This document shows positions 21,301 to 33,020 of a stretch of 64,000 bases of DNA, one piece after another. The notes under the pieces were generated by a model, which searched no databases, had not been told where the DNA came from, and saw only the letters and a program-made list of their open reading frames with translations. A program made the translations under genes and the position numbers. This DNA comes from Artemia franciscana (Eukaryota > Arthropoda > Branchiopoda > Anostraca > Artemiidae). Where the stretch lies: contig NC_088873.1 of assembly GCF_032884065.1 (NCBI RefSeq), forward strand, positions 38,985,823-39,049,822, given 5' to 3'. Position 1 is the stretch's first letter; every line of letters begins with the position of its first letter.

Positions 21301-22787
21301 AATATACTTCAGAGGTGCAACCACTTTGCTTCTTTTGAAGCAAATTTGAAGAAATAAAAGATCGGGAGCAGGGTTAAAAGATCGGGAGCAGAGATGCAAC
21401 CACTTCGCTTCTTTTGAAGCAAATTTGAAGAAATAAAGATCGAGAGCGGGTTTATTAAGGCAAACGAAAACACTGGACTAAAAAGATAATATTTCAGAGG
21501 TACAACCACTTCGTTTCTTTTGAAGCAAATTTGAAGAAATAAAGATCGAGACCGGGTTTCTTAAGAGAAACAAAAACACAAGACAAAAAGGAGAATATTT
21601 CAGAGGTACAGCCACTTCGCATCTTTTGAAGCAAATTTGAAGAAAGAAAGATCGAGAGCGGGTTTTTTAAGGCAAACAGAAACACAAGACAAAAAGGAGA
21701 ATATTTCAGAGTTACAACCACTTCGCTTTTTTTGAAGCAAATTTGAAGAAATGAAGATCGAGAGCGGGGTTTTTTAAGACAAACGAAGACACTGGACTAG
21801 AAGGAGAATATTTCAGAGATGTAACCACTTCGCTTCTTTTGAAGCAAATTTGAACAAATAAGCATCGACATTGGGGTTTTTCAAGGCAAACGAAAACATT
21901 GGACAAGAAGGAGAATATTTCAGAGGTGAAACCACTTTGCTTCTTTTGAAGCAAATTTGAAGAAATAAAGATCAAGAGCGGGGTTTTCTAAGGCAAACGA
22001 AAACCCAGGACAAAAAGGAGAATATTTCAGAAGTGAAACCACTTTGCTTCTTTTGAAGCAAACTTGAAGATATAAAGATCGACAGCAGGGTTATTTAAGG
22101 CAAACGAAAACACTGGACTAAAAGAAAATATACTTCAGAGGTGCAACCACTTTGCTTCTTTGGAAGCAAATTTGAAGAAATAAAGGTCGACAGCGGGGTT
22201 ATTTAAGGCAAACGAAAACACTGGACTAAAAGAAAATATACTTCAGGGGTGCAACCACTTTGCTTCTTTTGAAGTAAATTTGAAGAAATAAAGATCGGGA
22301 GCAGGGTTTTTTAAGGCAAACAAAAACACAAGACAAAAACGAGAATATTTCAGAGATGCAACCACTTCGCTTCTTTTGAAGCACATTTGTAGAAATAAGG
22401 ATCGGGAGCAGGGTTTTTTAAGACAAACAAAAACACAAGACAAAAGCGAGAATATTTCAGAGATGCAACCACTTCGCTTCTTTTGAAGCAAATTTGTAGA
22501 AATAAAGATCGACAGCGGGGTTATTTAAGGCAAACGAAAACACTGGACTAAAAGAAAATATACTTCAGAGGTGCAACCACTTTGCTTCTTGTGAAGCAAA
22601 TTTGAAGAAATAAAAGATCGGGAGCAGGGTTAAAAGATCGGGAGCAGAGATGCAACCACTTCGCTTCTTTTGAAGCAAATTTGAAGAAATAAAGATCGAG
22701 AGCGGGTTTATTAAGGCAAACGAAAACACTGGACTAAAAAGAGAATATTTCAGAGGTACAACCACTTCGTTTCTTTTGAAGCAAACC
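18302..22787. repeat. ~106-bp tandem repeat array with higher-order structure
   Basis: About 42 monomers of 105-115 bp, with consensus words GCAAATTTGAAGAAATAAAG, ATCGAGAGCGGG, TTTTTTAAGGCAAACGAAAA, CACTGGACTAAAA, GAGAATATTTCAGAGG and CAACCACTTTGCTTCTTTTG. The first five monomers (18428-18856) are spaced 106-110 bp and nearly identical. A five-monomer unit recurs three times with a shift of about 535 bp (19481, 20016, about 20550). A block of roughly 700 bp at 20820-21510 recurs at 22076-22766, shifted exactly 1,256 bp and including a distinctive double GATCGGGAGCAG junction. The minus-strand frames it opens are an artefact of the repeat. Confidence 0.95.
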
Positions 22788-25700
22788 ACCACTTTTTCGT
22801 CGTGCCTGCCTGGGACATAAGGTAAAGATGAAATTTATATATAGCACGTGAGTAGTGGGGAGTCTGGGGGAGGATTGGGGAGCCGCCTCGATGATCAGCT
22901 TGATCTAAAAAATATTTATTATGATTTTTCCCCTTTTGCTAAAGGTGTTTATGATGATCATTTAGCTAGCCTTCCTGCTACTGATTTTTTATTTGAAGGG
23001 GATTTAGGAACACCTGTATTTGATGGGAACTTAAGATCAGCACTTTTTAACTGCAGAGGTTTGGCTAGTAGCCACGAGTTTGTTTCGCAGTTACTTTGTA
23101 ACCACAGGGTAAGTATTTTAGGCCTATGTGAAACCTTTTTAAGTAATGAAAATGCAGAATTCATGAATTGTGATGGGTTTAAATTTATATCTAATAATAG
23201 GGAAAATAGACAGGGTGGCGGAGTTGGACTTTTTGTTCGGGATGATATTCCATTTGTTGTGAAGAAGCAACTATCTAAGCATGACCAAGAGATGACCTTT
23301 GAGAGCATTTGCATTGAGTGTGTGATTGATAATAGGAAAGTTCTTGTTTGTGTTGTTTATCGATCACCATCGGCTTCGTTACAAGAGTTTTTGCGAATTT
23401 ATGAATGCTTCATTGAAGATGTGACTAATTTGAATTCTGAGCAAGTTCTGGTAATGGGTGATTTTAATATTAATTTATTGTTAGCTCAGACAAATAGACC
23501 GGGAATTTCTAATCATTTGCATGAAAAATCGCTTGAGTTTCTGTGCATGAACCTATCAAAATCACTTTTACCATCATGCAGGTCTGCGACCCGGGTTACG
23601 GAAGATACGGCTACTCTCATTGATAATATTTTTTCTACTATCCCCGTTACTCTTTCGCATATTATATTTACAGATGTTTCTGACCATTGTGTGGTAGTTG
23701 CGGATGTTGGAATTAATCACAGACCAAAATTTTCGGAATTTAAACAAACTCGAAAAATTGATAAAGAAGGAATGGATAAATTGAGGAACCTTTTGTATTT
23801 AAATGAATGGACTGCAATTCTAGAATGTGAATGCCCTGAGATTTCTACGGCTCTGTTTTTAAAATATTTCCGTGAGTGCTTGGATGAAGCATGTCCATTG
23901 AGACGCATTAAAATAAAAAAATATACACTCCCTAAAAAACCATGGATCTCACGTGGGCTTCTACACTCTATTTCAATAAAAAATAAGCTATTTAAAATAT
24001 CTATGTCATTCCCATCTACTAAAAATAAAGAAGAGTTTAAAAAGTATAAAAATGTCCTGACACAGTTAATTCGGAAAGCAAAAGCTAGATATTTTGAAAA
24101 ATCATTTGTAGAAGCTCGTGGGGATCAAAAACATACTTGGAGACTTATTAACTCTCTGTTGGGAAGGTCTCAAAAATCTTCATTTCCGAATGAAATGTTA
24201 CGTGGTGATGGTACTTTTTCTTCCGATAAGCAGGAAATAGTGAACTTGCTCAATGCTCATTTTGTAAGCATCGGTGAAAAAACAGCTAATGCATCTCATG
24301 TTTCTCCAAATAATAATAACAATGATTTATTTAAAGATCACATGCCCCCTCCCTCTGATAAAAGCATGTTCCTTTCCCCGGTTACTGAAATTGAACTAAA
24401 ACAGATCATATCTAAAATGAAGAATGGTTCATCTGAAGCCCTTGATGGATCTTCTACTAATTTGGTCAAAGAAATATTCCCAGTTATATCACCGGTTTTA
24501 TGCCACATTATTAATCTTATATTTGTAACTGGTGTCTATCCTTCAACATTTAAATCAGCAAGAATTGTGGCCCTACATAAAGGTGATGACCCGAGGCTTC
24601 CTGCTAATTATCGTCCTATATCGATACTCTCTGCTTTTTCGAAGGTTGTAGAGCGAGCGCTGTATAACAGAATTTTTTTTTTTTTGAGAAATTTGATTAC
24701 ATTTCTAAACTTCAGTTTGGATTTAGAAAAGAGCATTGCAGTGATCATCCTATGGCTATTATTGTCCAACATATTAATGATTGTCTTGACCGTGGAGAAA
24801 CGCCTGCAACTATATTTTTAGACATACAGAAAGCTTTTGATTCCATTTCTCATGAAATTCTTTTGTATAAGCTTTCGAATGCTGGTATTCGTGGTAATTG
24901 CCTTAGATTACTTGAATCGTATCTTCATGGGAGGCAGCAGATACTTATATATAATGATGTTAGATCTGATTCTTTACAGCAGTCAGATAAGGTTGGTGTT
25001 CCCCAGGGATCCGTATTAGGACCTCTGCTTTTCCTAGTTTACATTAATGATTTGTGCTCAGCTACTGGAGTTTCTTCTATAGACACTCAGTTTGCTGACG
25101 ACACTGCAGCAACCGTTTCTGGTAAATCTCGTGAAGAGCTAGTGGTCAATTTAACATCCGCATATGATAGATTGTCTACTTGGCTCTCTGATAATAGACT
25201 ACTTCTAAATAGAAAGAAGACTAAGTTTATTGTTTACAGTAGGACGGGTCACAAGTTTCCAGATATAGAATCAGTTTCCATTTCTGCGAATGAACCTGAG
25301 TCTGTTATTGAAAGGGTTGTATTGATAAGATATTTAGGAGTTGTGTTTGACGAGAATTTGTCATGGAAAGAGCAAATTAATCAGGTTAGAGCAAAGTCTG
25401 CCCGTGGAGTTGGTATAATGTGCAGACTGAAAAACCTTCTTCCATATTGCGCTCTTAAATCCATTTACTTTTCCCTTGTGCAATCCCATTTTGATTATGC
25501 ATCTATTATTTTTTTGAACACTTTTAAAAGTAATGTTACCCCTCTACAGATTATACAAAATAAAGCAGTTCGTATACTTAAACCTTTTCTGCCTTCGCCA
25601 TCAAAATTCCCCTTAAAATCCACAACAGAGACCCTTTTTTCACTTCATAATATTCTTCCTGTTCGGCAAAGTATCCAATTTTTAAGTGTTATGTTTAAGA

Positions 25701-26342
25701 TTAAGCTTGAACGAGAAAAGCTCCCCAGATATTTTGCATCGATGGGTCTTATTTCTTCTCCTTCATCTTCACAAGTTGAAACCCGTGGTAAATATAATCT
25801 GCGGACTCCTAAGGTAGTTACAGAGAGGTCGCGTTTTTGCCTGAGGTATTTGATTCCTCTACATTGGGAAAGTTTGAAAAATGAGATTGATTTTAATATA
25901 AACATAGATGCTATAAGACGGAAGTTGAAAAGAGTGCTGATTGAAAGTTATAAATCTAAATAATATGATTTTTTTTTTTTTTATTTTTTTTTTTTTATGG
26001 GGATGTTTATATTTTTTTTTTTTAGTATTGGGTTGGTCTCTGGGGTTCGCCCATGAGGCCTCCAGATGTCTTATGACTCACTTGGTTTTAAGTTGTAAAT
26101 TTAATTGTGTCTCAGGATGGTGCGCGGAGGATGGAAGTGGTATCGTACGGCACGGGATCAGTTTTTTATTTATTTCTGTCAAGATTGGTTAAGAGAAGTT
26201 TTTGTTTTTAATTTTGTGCATATTTAGTGTTTCTTAAAGGTAGCTCAATTGCATTCGAGCTATACTCTCAGCCTTGAGTTACCTAATATTTTGTATATAT
26301 TGGTTATAATAAAAGAACCTTGAACCTTGAACCTTGAACCTT
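22788..26342 (+). mobile_element. LINE retrotransposon (CR1/L2/jockey-like), 5'-truncated, near-intact ORF2
   Basis: The element starts where the tandem array breaks off (22788). It carries an endonuclease-RT frame (22848-25963) and a ~375-bp 3' UTR with T-rich tracts. It ends in four copies of GAACCTT (26315-26342), the short 3' repeat typical of CR1/L2-type LINEs rather than a poly(A). A stem GGTAGCTCAA (26239-26248) with TTGAGTTACC (26274-26283) precedes the tail and is probably an RT recognition structure. ORF1 is missing. No target duplication is visible, as satellite lies on the left only. Confidence 0.85.
22848..25963 (+). pseudogene. LINE ORF2: endonuclease-reverse transcriptase with one frameshift
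   Basis: The open frame begins at a GTG with a TAG just upstream, so the true start is lost. The endonuclease shows ALFNCRGLASS, ILGLCETFL, VMGDFNINLL, TLIDNIF and SDHCVVV. The RT shows IVALHKGDDPRLPANYRPIS, then after the break FLDIQKAFDSISHEIL, GVPQGSVLGPLLFLVYINDL, catalytic FADDT, NRKKTKFIVYS and RYLGVVFDENLSW. The C-terminal domain ends NIDAIRRKLKRVLIESYKSK. The only disruption is a run of 13 T at 24673-24685, where one added (or two fewer) T restores one frame of about 1,037 residues. It could be slippage, assembly error or a true mutation. The protein nicks DNA and copies its RNA at the target. Confidence 0.93.
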
Positions 26343-26566
26343 GGTGAAGGATATTAGGAAACGCATTAATATATGGATATTGTATAAAATAGAATGCAAT
26401 TTGGGAGTAAAATTATGGTAATCTAGGGAACTGGAGATGAAGGGGAAGCAGGATATGAGAGATCCTTCGTCTTGGTGTAAGTCAAAGTGTACGCTATCCT
26501 CATTATAATGTGACGAATTACAATAACTATAAACTGAATGCTACCTCAGTTTAAGGCTGTTTGATA
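26343..26566. other. Short spacer, nothing recognised
   Basis: Unique-looking sequence between the LINE tail and the hAT target duplication. Confidence 0.4.
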
Positions 26567-26748
26567 CTTTAACTCAGTGTTTCCCAAAGTGGTTCAGGTG
26601 GACCCCCAGTGGTGCACGGGAAGCTTGACGGGGGTCTACATTGGTGTGACAGAAAATGGGGGTCCACAATCAGTAAAAGGGGGTCCATAAAACTTTATCT
26701 GGTTTCGATAGTGAATAATTAAAATGTTGACTTGACTTCACCTATTAA

Positions 26749-26870
26749 TATATTAAATATATTAATATATTTATTATAATATATTAATATATATTATCAT
26801 TATATATAATAATATATATTATATTAATATATATTATTATATTGTAATATTAATATCTTAATATATTATT
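26749..26870. repeat. AT-rich low-complexity tract
   Basis: Irregular run of TATTAATATATTA-type words inside hAT 1; probably slippage-derived. Confidence 0.8.
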
Positions 26871-27376
26871 GCTAAATGTTGGCAGAAATTATTTCAAGAA
26901 GCTCAGCGACTGTTACTTGTAAAAACTTGCATATTTTATATTCACTACAACATATCAAGACTTCCAAAGCGCTGTCGCTGCCGTCATCGCCTTCTGCAAC
27001 GCTTGTTTAGACGTACAAAGGGACGAGATATGACTTTTGGTGAATGTGCTGGCGATCTTGCATGACCTTGTTTGATTCTTCGCCAATATAAATATGAATG
27101 CTGAGGATAAATGTTTTTTATTTGTTTCCGAATTTTCGGAAAGAAAAGTAAAGTGAATCGATGTTTGTGTTAGTCAGTGTCGGAAAAGTAAGTATTAACC
27201 TGTCTCTATGCTATGACTTCATATTTTTAATTTATTATTAAAGGATTTATTTTACACGTAAAAAAACTAAAAATGAAATCGGCTCAGTAGTTTTCATAAA
27301 ACTCTATTACTGATCTTAGCGATTTATTGCTTTTAAGATAAAGAATACGTTTTCTGACGGTTCTTTGTTTATTTCA

Positions 27377-27670
27377 TTGCAATAATTAATTTATAATTTC
27401 ATTGCTCCTTTTCTATTCAAATAGCCAATAATTAATTGACAATAATTAATTTATTAATTTTATTGCTCCTTTTCTGTTCAAATAGCCAATAATTGATTGG
27501 CAATAACTAATTTGTTAATTTCATTGCTCCTTTTCTGTTCAATTAGCCAAAAAATAATTGGTAATAATTAATTTATTATTTCAGTGCTCTTTGTCTGTTC
27601 AAATAGCCAATAAATAATTAGCAATAATTAATTTATTAATTTCATTGCTCCTTTCTGTTCAAACATCCCT
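27377..27670. repeat. ~61-bp minisatellite, about five copies
   Basis: Unit with words ATTGCTCCTTTTCTGTTCAA, ATAGCCAATAATTAATTG and CAATAATTAATTTATTAAT recurs at about 27401, 27461, 27522, 27583 and 27643 with small changes. It lies 80 bp upstream of the transposase start, in the transposon's 5' leader. Confidence 0.85.
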
Positions 27671-27747
27671 ATTCTGTTATTTAAGACCACCATAAATTTA
27701 CTAAAACAGTGTTTTTTTAATGTATAGGTAGGTAATTAATACGAAAC

Positions 27748-29585
27748 ATGGCTGAAACCAAGAAGAAATGTGGACAATACAGTTTTGATTATTTAAAGTT
27801 TGGTTTTTTACCATCAAAAGCAGACAAGCGGTTGCCCATATGCCTCTTGTTCAACAAAGTTTTGAGCAATGATTCTACGAAACCATCGAAGCTCGAAGAT
27901 CATCTAAGAAGGTGTCATCCTGATAAAATATATAAAGATTTGGAATATTTTAAAAAATTGAAGGAAAAAAAAATGAAAAGAGACCCGCTGTGCAGAGTAT
28001 GGTCCACTCTCTGGGACCAATACTGACCAATACGAGCCTTGGTCCAATAAGAGAGGCAGACTTACTCCCGCCGTTTTAGCCATGCCATTTAACCAAACAA
28101 TTGGAAAAATATAGGTTCTATGACTATCTTAGCTCTATGACTATCAACCTTGGTTTGTTATCTACTGCCCCAGGAATGACCCATGGACTGATTCTAGATT
28201 AGACGTATCTATCTATTAACAAATTAAATAAAAAAACAAGTTTTTTAAATGAAAGTAAGGAGCGACATTAAAACTTAAAACGAACAGAAATTACTCCGTA
28301 TATGAAAGGGACTTTTCCTTCTCAACGCCCCGCTCTTTACGCTAAAGTTTGGCTCTTTCTCTTAACTCTACATTTTAAAACAGTAAAAAACTTTAGCGTA
28401 AAGAGCGGGGTGTTCTACAGTAGGGTTCTCTGATACGCTGCATCTGATGGTGTGATTTTCGTTAAGATTCAATGACTTTTAGGGGGTGTTTCCCCCTATT
28501 TTCTAAAATAACACAGATTTTCTCAGGCTCGTAACTTTTGATGGGTAAGACTAAACTTGATGAAACTTATATATTTAAAATCAGCATTAAAATGTGATTC
28601 TTTAGATGTAGCTATTGGTACCAAAATTCTATTTTTTAGACTTTTGGTTACTATTGAGCCGGGTCGCTCCTTACTACAGTTCGTCACCACGAACTGTTTG
28701 ATGAACTAACATCATTGTTAAAAAACCGTAATATAGGGAATTAATGCCATAATTGCCTCTCACTCAATTAGACTATCTGTCTTGGCTTTTTCTACAATTA
28801 GCCATGACTTGATTCCCAGAAATTATTCAATTTTAGTTCAAAAATCAACAGATTTTGGAACTCCTGCCATGGTCGGGCGATATCTTGGGTTAATAAGCCA
28901 TCTTAAAAAATTATACCAGAGGTAATTGTAATTCACTGTGTCATCCACCAACAACATCTAATAGCGAAAACTTTGAGTGATAAATTGCACCGATTACTTC
29001 AATTTGTGATTAATCCAGTTGACAAAATAAGAGGCAATGCACTGAATACGCGTTTATTTTCACAATTGTGCAATAAAAATTATGAAGAATTTTAAAGATA
29101 GCTCTTAAATACTGAAGTAAGCTGGTTATCGAAGAGTACATGTTTAATAAGATTTTACTCAATTTTTGAATCAGTATTAGAGTTTCTGAAAAGAAAAGAT
29201 CCAAATTTAAGACAAAACCTGACAAATTCGAAAGAAGACATTGCGTATTTGACAGATTTGCTCAAAAAATTTGATGACATTAACTTACAATTATAAGGAG
29301 ACAGTCTCAGTTTAATAAAACCAAAGGGTGTAATTTCAGCTTTTCTTGAAAAATTGAAATATATTAAGCAAAATATTAGTCGGTTGAGCTTTCCCAATTT
29401 TTAAAAGTGTCAAAGGTAGATCGCCTTAATGAGGATATTCAGACATACGTTCAACATTTAATTGCCTTGCACGATGACTTCAAAATCAGATTTGAAGATA
29501 ATCTGACAAAGGAAATATCACCATGCATCATAAATCCATTTGATGAAACAGAATTGGACAGTGTTATATTACAAGAGTAGCTACT
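27748..29585 (+). pseudogene. hAT transposase (ZBED5/SCAND3-like), interrupted
   Basis: The N-terminus MAETKKKCGQYSFDYLKFGF leads to a BED-like finger (PICLLFNKVLSND...KLEDHLRRCHPDK) in which the second Cys is replaced by Phe; this frame stops at 28026. A repeat-A/foldback insertion lies at 28222-28700. Downstream the body resumes with VGRYLGLISHLKKL, VIHQQHLIAKTLSDKLHRLL, NALNTRLFSQLCN, IFESVLEFLKRKDPNLRQNL, TNSKEDIAYLTDLLKKFDDI and DRLNEDIQTYVQHLIALHDD, broken by several stops. The order matches hAT transposases related to vertebrate ZBED5-type domesticated genes. The C-terminal dimerisation region after 29585 is not evident. Dead copy. Confidence 0.85.
28222..28700 (-). repeat. Repeat family A, copy 2 (internally deleted)
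   Basis: One palindrome arm and centre (28222-28420) is fused to the reverse complement of the family's first ~280 bp, ending with the terminal hairpin word near 28681-28699. About 1 kb of the family's middle is missing. It interrupts the hAT transposase. Confidence 0.8.
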
Positions 29586-29599
29586 TGAACTACTCTTGT

Positions 29600-31990
29600 A
29601 AAGAACAGCTGAAGGTGAAATTTAAACAAGAGCTCATATGGCACTTGTGATAAGGCTGGACGAGCCAAGAGCTCATACGGTATGAGCTCTAGCAAATTTT
29701 TAAGAATCAATAGATTGATTTAAAAGGAAAAGACAGTAAACATAATGCCTGCTTAATGCAGGTCGGGATTTAAAATAGTAGCTCTGAGTCACGAGGTCCT
29801 TCTAAATATTAAAATTCATTAAGATCCAATCACCCACTCGTAATTTATAAATACCTCATTTTTCTACCTTTTCCTCTCCCTTCAGCCCCCCAGATGGTCT
29901 AATCGGGGAAACGACTTTATCAAGTCAATTTGTGCGGCTCCCGGACACGCCTACCAATTTCTGTCGTCCTAGCACGTCCAGAAGCATCAAACTCGCCAAA
30001 GCACTGAGCCCCATCCCCTAATTCCCCCAAAGAGAGTGGATCCAGTACGGTTACGTCAATCACGTATCTACGACATTTGCTTATTCTGCCCACCAAGTTT
30101 CATCCCAATTTCTCAACTCTAAGCGTTTTCCAAGATTTCCGCTTTCCCCCTCCATCTCCCCCCAATGTCAACAGATCTGGTCGGGATTTGAAATAAGAGC
30201 TCTGAGACATAAGTTCCTTCTAAATATCAATTTTCATTAAGATCTGGTCACCCGTTCTTAAGTTTAAAATTTCTCATTTTTTTAATTTTTCCAAATCATC
30301 ACCCACCAGGTCCTCCAAAGTGAACAGATCCGTTCCAATTATGCCAATCACATATCTATAACTTGTGCTTATTCTTCTCATCAAGTTTCATCCCGATCTC
30401 TCCAATCTAAGCGTTTTCCAAGATTTCTGTTTCCCCCTCCAACCCCCTACGTCCCCGGATCCGATTTGGATTGAAAATGGAGCATCTGAGACATAAGATC
30501 CTTCTATACATCAAGTTTCATTAAGATCCGATCCCATTCCTAAGATAAAGATATTTTTAATTTAAAGATTATATTTATATTTTATATATATTTTATTCAA
30601 AGATTATTTTTCAGAATTACCCCCCCCCAATTGAGCAGATCCGTTCCAATTATGTAAATCACGTATGCAAGACTTCTGCTTATTTTTCCAACCAAGCTTC
30701 ATCCCAATCCCTCCAATCTAAGCGTTTTCCATCATTTTAGGTTTCCCCACCCCAAACTGCCCCCAATGTCACCAGATCCGGCCAGGATTTAAAATAAGAG
30801 CTTTGAGACACGATATACTTCTAAATATCAAATTTCATGGAGATCCAATCACCCGTTCGTACGTTAAAAATACCTCATTTTTTCTAATTTTTCAGAATTA
30901 ACCCCTCCCCCCCAACTACCCCAAAGAGAGCGGATCCGTTCTGGTTATGTCAATCATGTATCTAGGACTCGTGCTTTTCTTTCCCACCAAGTTTCATTCC
31001 GATCCCTCCACTCTAAGTGTTTTCCAAGTTTTAGGTTTCCCCCTCCCAACTCCCCCCCCAATGTCACCAGATCCGGTCGGTTTTAAAATAAGAGCTCTGA
31101 GCCACGATATCCTTCTAAATATCAAATTTCATTGAGATCCGATCACCCGTTCGTAAGTTAAAAATACATCATTTTTTTTTAATTTTTCAGAAATACCCCC
31201 TCCCTCAACTACCCCAAAGAGAGCGGATCCGTTCCGTTTATGTCAATCATCTATCTAGGACTTGTGTTTATTTTTCCCACAATGTTTCATCCCGATCCCT
31301 CCACTCTAAGTGTTTTCCAAGTTTTAGGTTTCCCCCTCCCTACTCCCCGCCCCCGTCACCAGATCCGGTCGGGATTTAAAATAAGAGCTCTAAGACACGA
31401 TATCCTTCTTAACATCAAATTTCATTGAGATCCGATCACCCGTTCGTAAGTTGAAAATACCTCATTTTTTCTAATTTTTAAGAATTACTCCCCCCCCCAA
31501 CTACCCCAAAGAGAGCGAATCAGTTCCGATTATGTCAATCATGTATCTGGGACTTGCGCTTATTTTTCCCATCAAGTTTCATCCCGATCCCTCCACTTTA
31601 AGTGTTTTCCAAGATTTTAGGTTTTCCCCCCTCCAACTCCCCCTAATGTCATCAGATCCGGTCGGGATTTAAAATAAGAGCTCTGAGACACAATATCATT
31701 CCAAACATCAAATTTCATTAAGATCCAATCACCCGCTCATAAGTTAAAAATACTTCATTTTTTCTATTTTTTGCGAATTAACCGGCCCCCCACTCCCCCC
31801 CAGATGGTCAAATCGGGAAAACGACTATTTCTAATTTAATCTCGTCCGGTCCCTGATACGCTTGCCAAATTTCATCGTCCTAGCTTACCTGGAAGTGCCT
31901 AAAGTAGCAAAACCGGGACCGACAGACAGACCGACAGAATTGGCGATTGCTATATGTTACTTGGTTAATACCAAGTGCCATAAAAAGGGT
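29600..31990 (+). repeat. Interspersed repeat family B, copy 1, with ~295-bp internal units
   Basis: Starts with words GAGCTCATATGGCACTTGTG and a perfect 10-bp inverted repeat around CGG (29668-29690). Seven diverged units of about 290-300 bp follow, each with GGTCGGGATTTAAAATAAGA, CTTCTAAATATCAAATTTCA, GATCCGATCACCCGTTCGTA and AGTTTCATCCCGATC. It ends in a GACAGACAGACCGACAG tract and a hairpin (31954-31965 with 31970-31981, loop TAAT). The same order occurs at 45.3-48.2 kb. No shared protein frame, so probably non-autonomous; class unknown. Confidence 0.8.
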
Positions 31991-32687
31991 ATCAAACATT
32001 TTGGTCGCAGGCAAAAATACCCAAAAATTATCCTAGACTATGGGTAATTACGAGAAGTTTTTGATTGTGTTTCCATCGTCATAGCTTGTCGAAGAGTTTT
32101 AGTATTGTTACAAACCTTTTAACGGAAAAAAGGAACAAATTGAATAGCACAAAAGGGGGAAATCTGCGGTTATTCCTAACCAAATTGAATCCTAATATTG
32201 ATGATTTTCTTTCAATTCATCAAGTAGATTCTTTCCATTAACATATGACTATTTTGTGATTGTTATAGTAGAAATGTAGAGCTTACTTTACGTTATTAAT
32301 TAAAAGTGTAATGATCACATATTTCAATAAATACAACACGAGGAAGTACACCTTTTTTTTTCATTCCGATTACTTCTAAATAAAATAAGTGAGAATTTAT
32401 TGGTACCTTGTGCTGTGAGTAGATGTAAAAAAATAAGTTGAATGAACACAATATCTTGATTGGTCAATCTTAAATTTTGACAACTACTCACTGCACAATC
32501 AGTTTATTCATCAACCAATAAATTCCCACTTTTTTCTCAAAAACTGTTAATTTGTGGTTGGAATCTGATCTTCACACTTTTGTCGAGTTTAGAAATATGA
32601 TAAAAAGGTAGCTGAAGGGGATCCACCGGAACCAGTAAAATCTTTATTGAAAATGAGAAAAAATAGTTTGGGAACCTCTACTTTAAC

Positions 32688-32761
32688 TGATCACCGAGTC
32701 TCATCCATTACGAGCTTTTTTACGAACTAAAAAAGCTTGTAATGATGAGACACGGTGATCA
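32688..32761. repeat. 74-bp imperfect palindrome between two hAT elements
   Basis: TGATCACCGAGTCTCATC... at the left is mirrored by ...GATGAGACACGGTGATCA at the right, with AGCTTTTTTACGAACTAAAAAAGCTT in the centre area. It exactly fills the gap between the target duplication of hAT 1 and that of hAT 2. Possibly a minimal foldback element or an inverted-repair scar. Confidence 0.7.
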
Positions 32762-33020
32762 ATTAGAGCAGGGCTTCTTAAACTTTTGTAATTCCCGACC
32801 CCATTTATGATTGCGAGTTTCTTAGCGACCCCAAAAAAATATAAAAGAAAAATAAATTAATATTTTTTGATGATATGTTTATTAGGTAACAATATACATA
32901 TGCATATGAAAATATATAAATTTAGAATTCGTTTTGAAACATATAAAAATCTAAAATTGAAATTATAGAAATGTTTTTATTATAGTTTCAAAAACAAAAG
33001 TGGATTCTGACCGTCTTAAT

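Larger units (their letters stand above)
26575..32680 (+). mobile_element. hAT transposon 1, with decayed ZBED5-like transposase
   Basis: The left end CAGTGTTTCCCAAA (26575) and right end TTTGGGAACCTCTA (ending 32680) form a terminal inverted repeat matching 11 of 14 bases. Perfect 8-bp direct repeats CTTTAACT flank it (26567-26574 and 32681-32688), as required for hAT insertion. Inside lie a minisatellite, a broken transposase (27748-29585) interrupted by a repeat-A piece, and a copy of repeat family B. At 6.1 kb it is larger than a typical hAT because of these insertions. Confidence 0.85.

Noticed and set aside
18302-22787. Minus-strand ORFs reading FKFASKEAKWLHL and similar across the tandem array
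   Set aside because: They recur with the monomer, switch frames because the unit is not a multiple of three, and have no start or family match.
18302-22787. Identity with the AluI satellite reported for brine shrimp
   Set aside because: The monomer length is similar but the AGCT site is essentially absent from the array, so I do not claim it.
22848-22850. GTG as a natural start of the LINE ORF
   Set aside because: An in-frame TAG lies two codons upstream and no ATG precedes the endonuclease; the element is 5'-truncated.
30000-31700. CRISPR-like array suggested by regularly spaced repeats in family B
   Set aside because: Units are ~295 bp, diverged throughout, with no short identical repeat or unique spacers, and the genome is eukaryotic.
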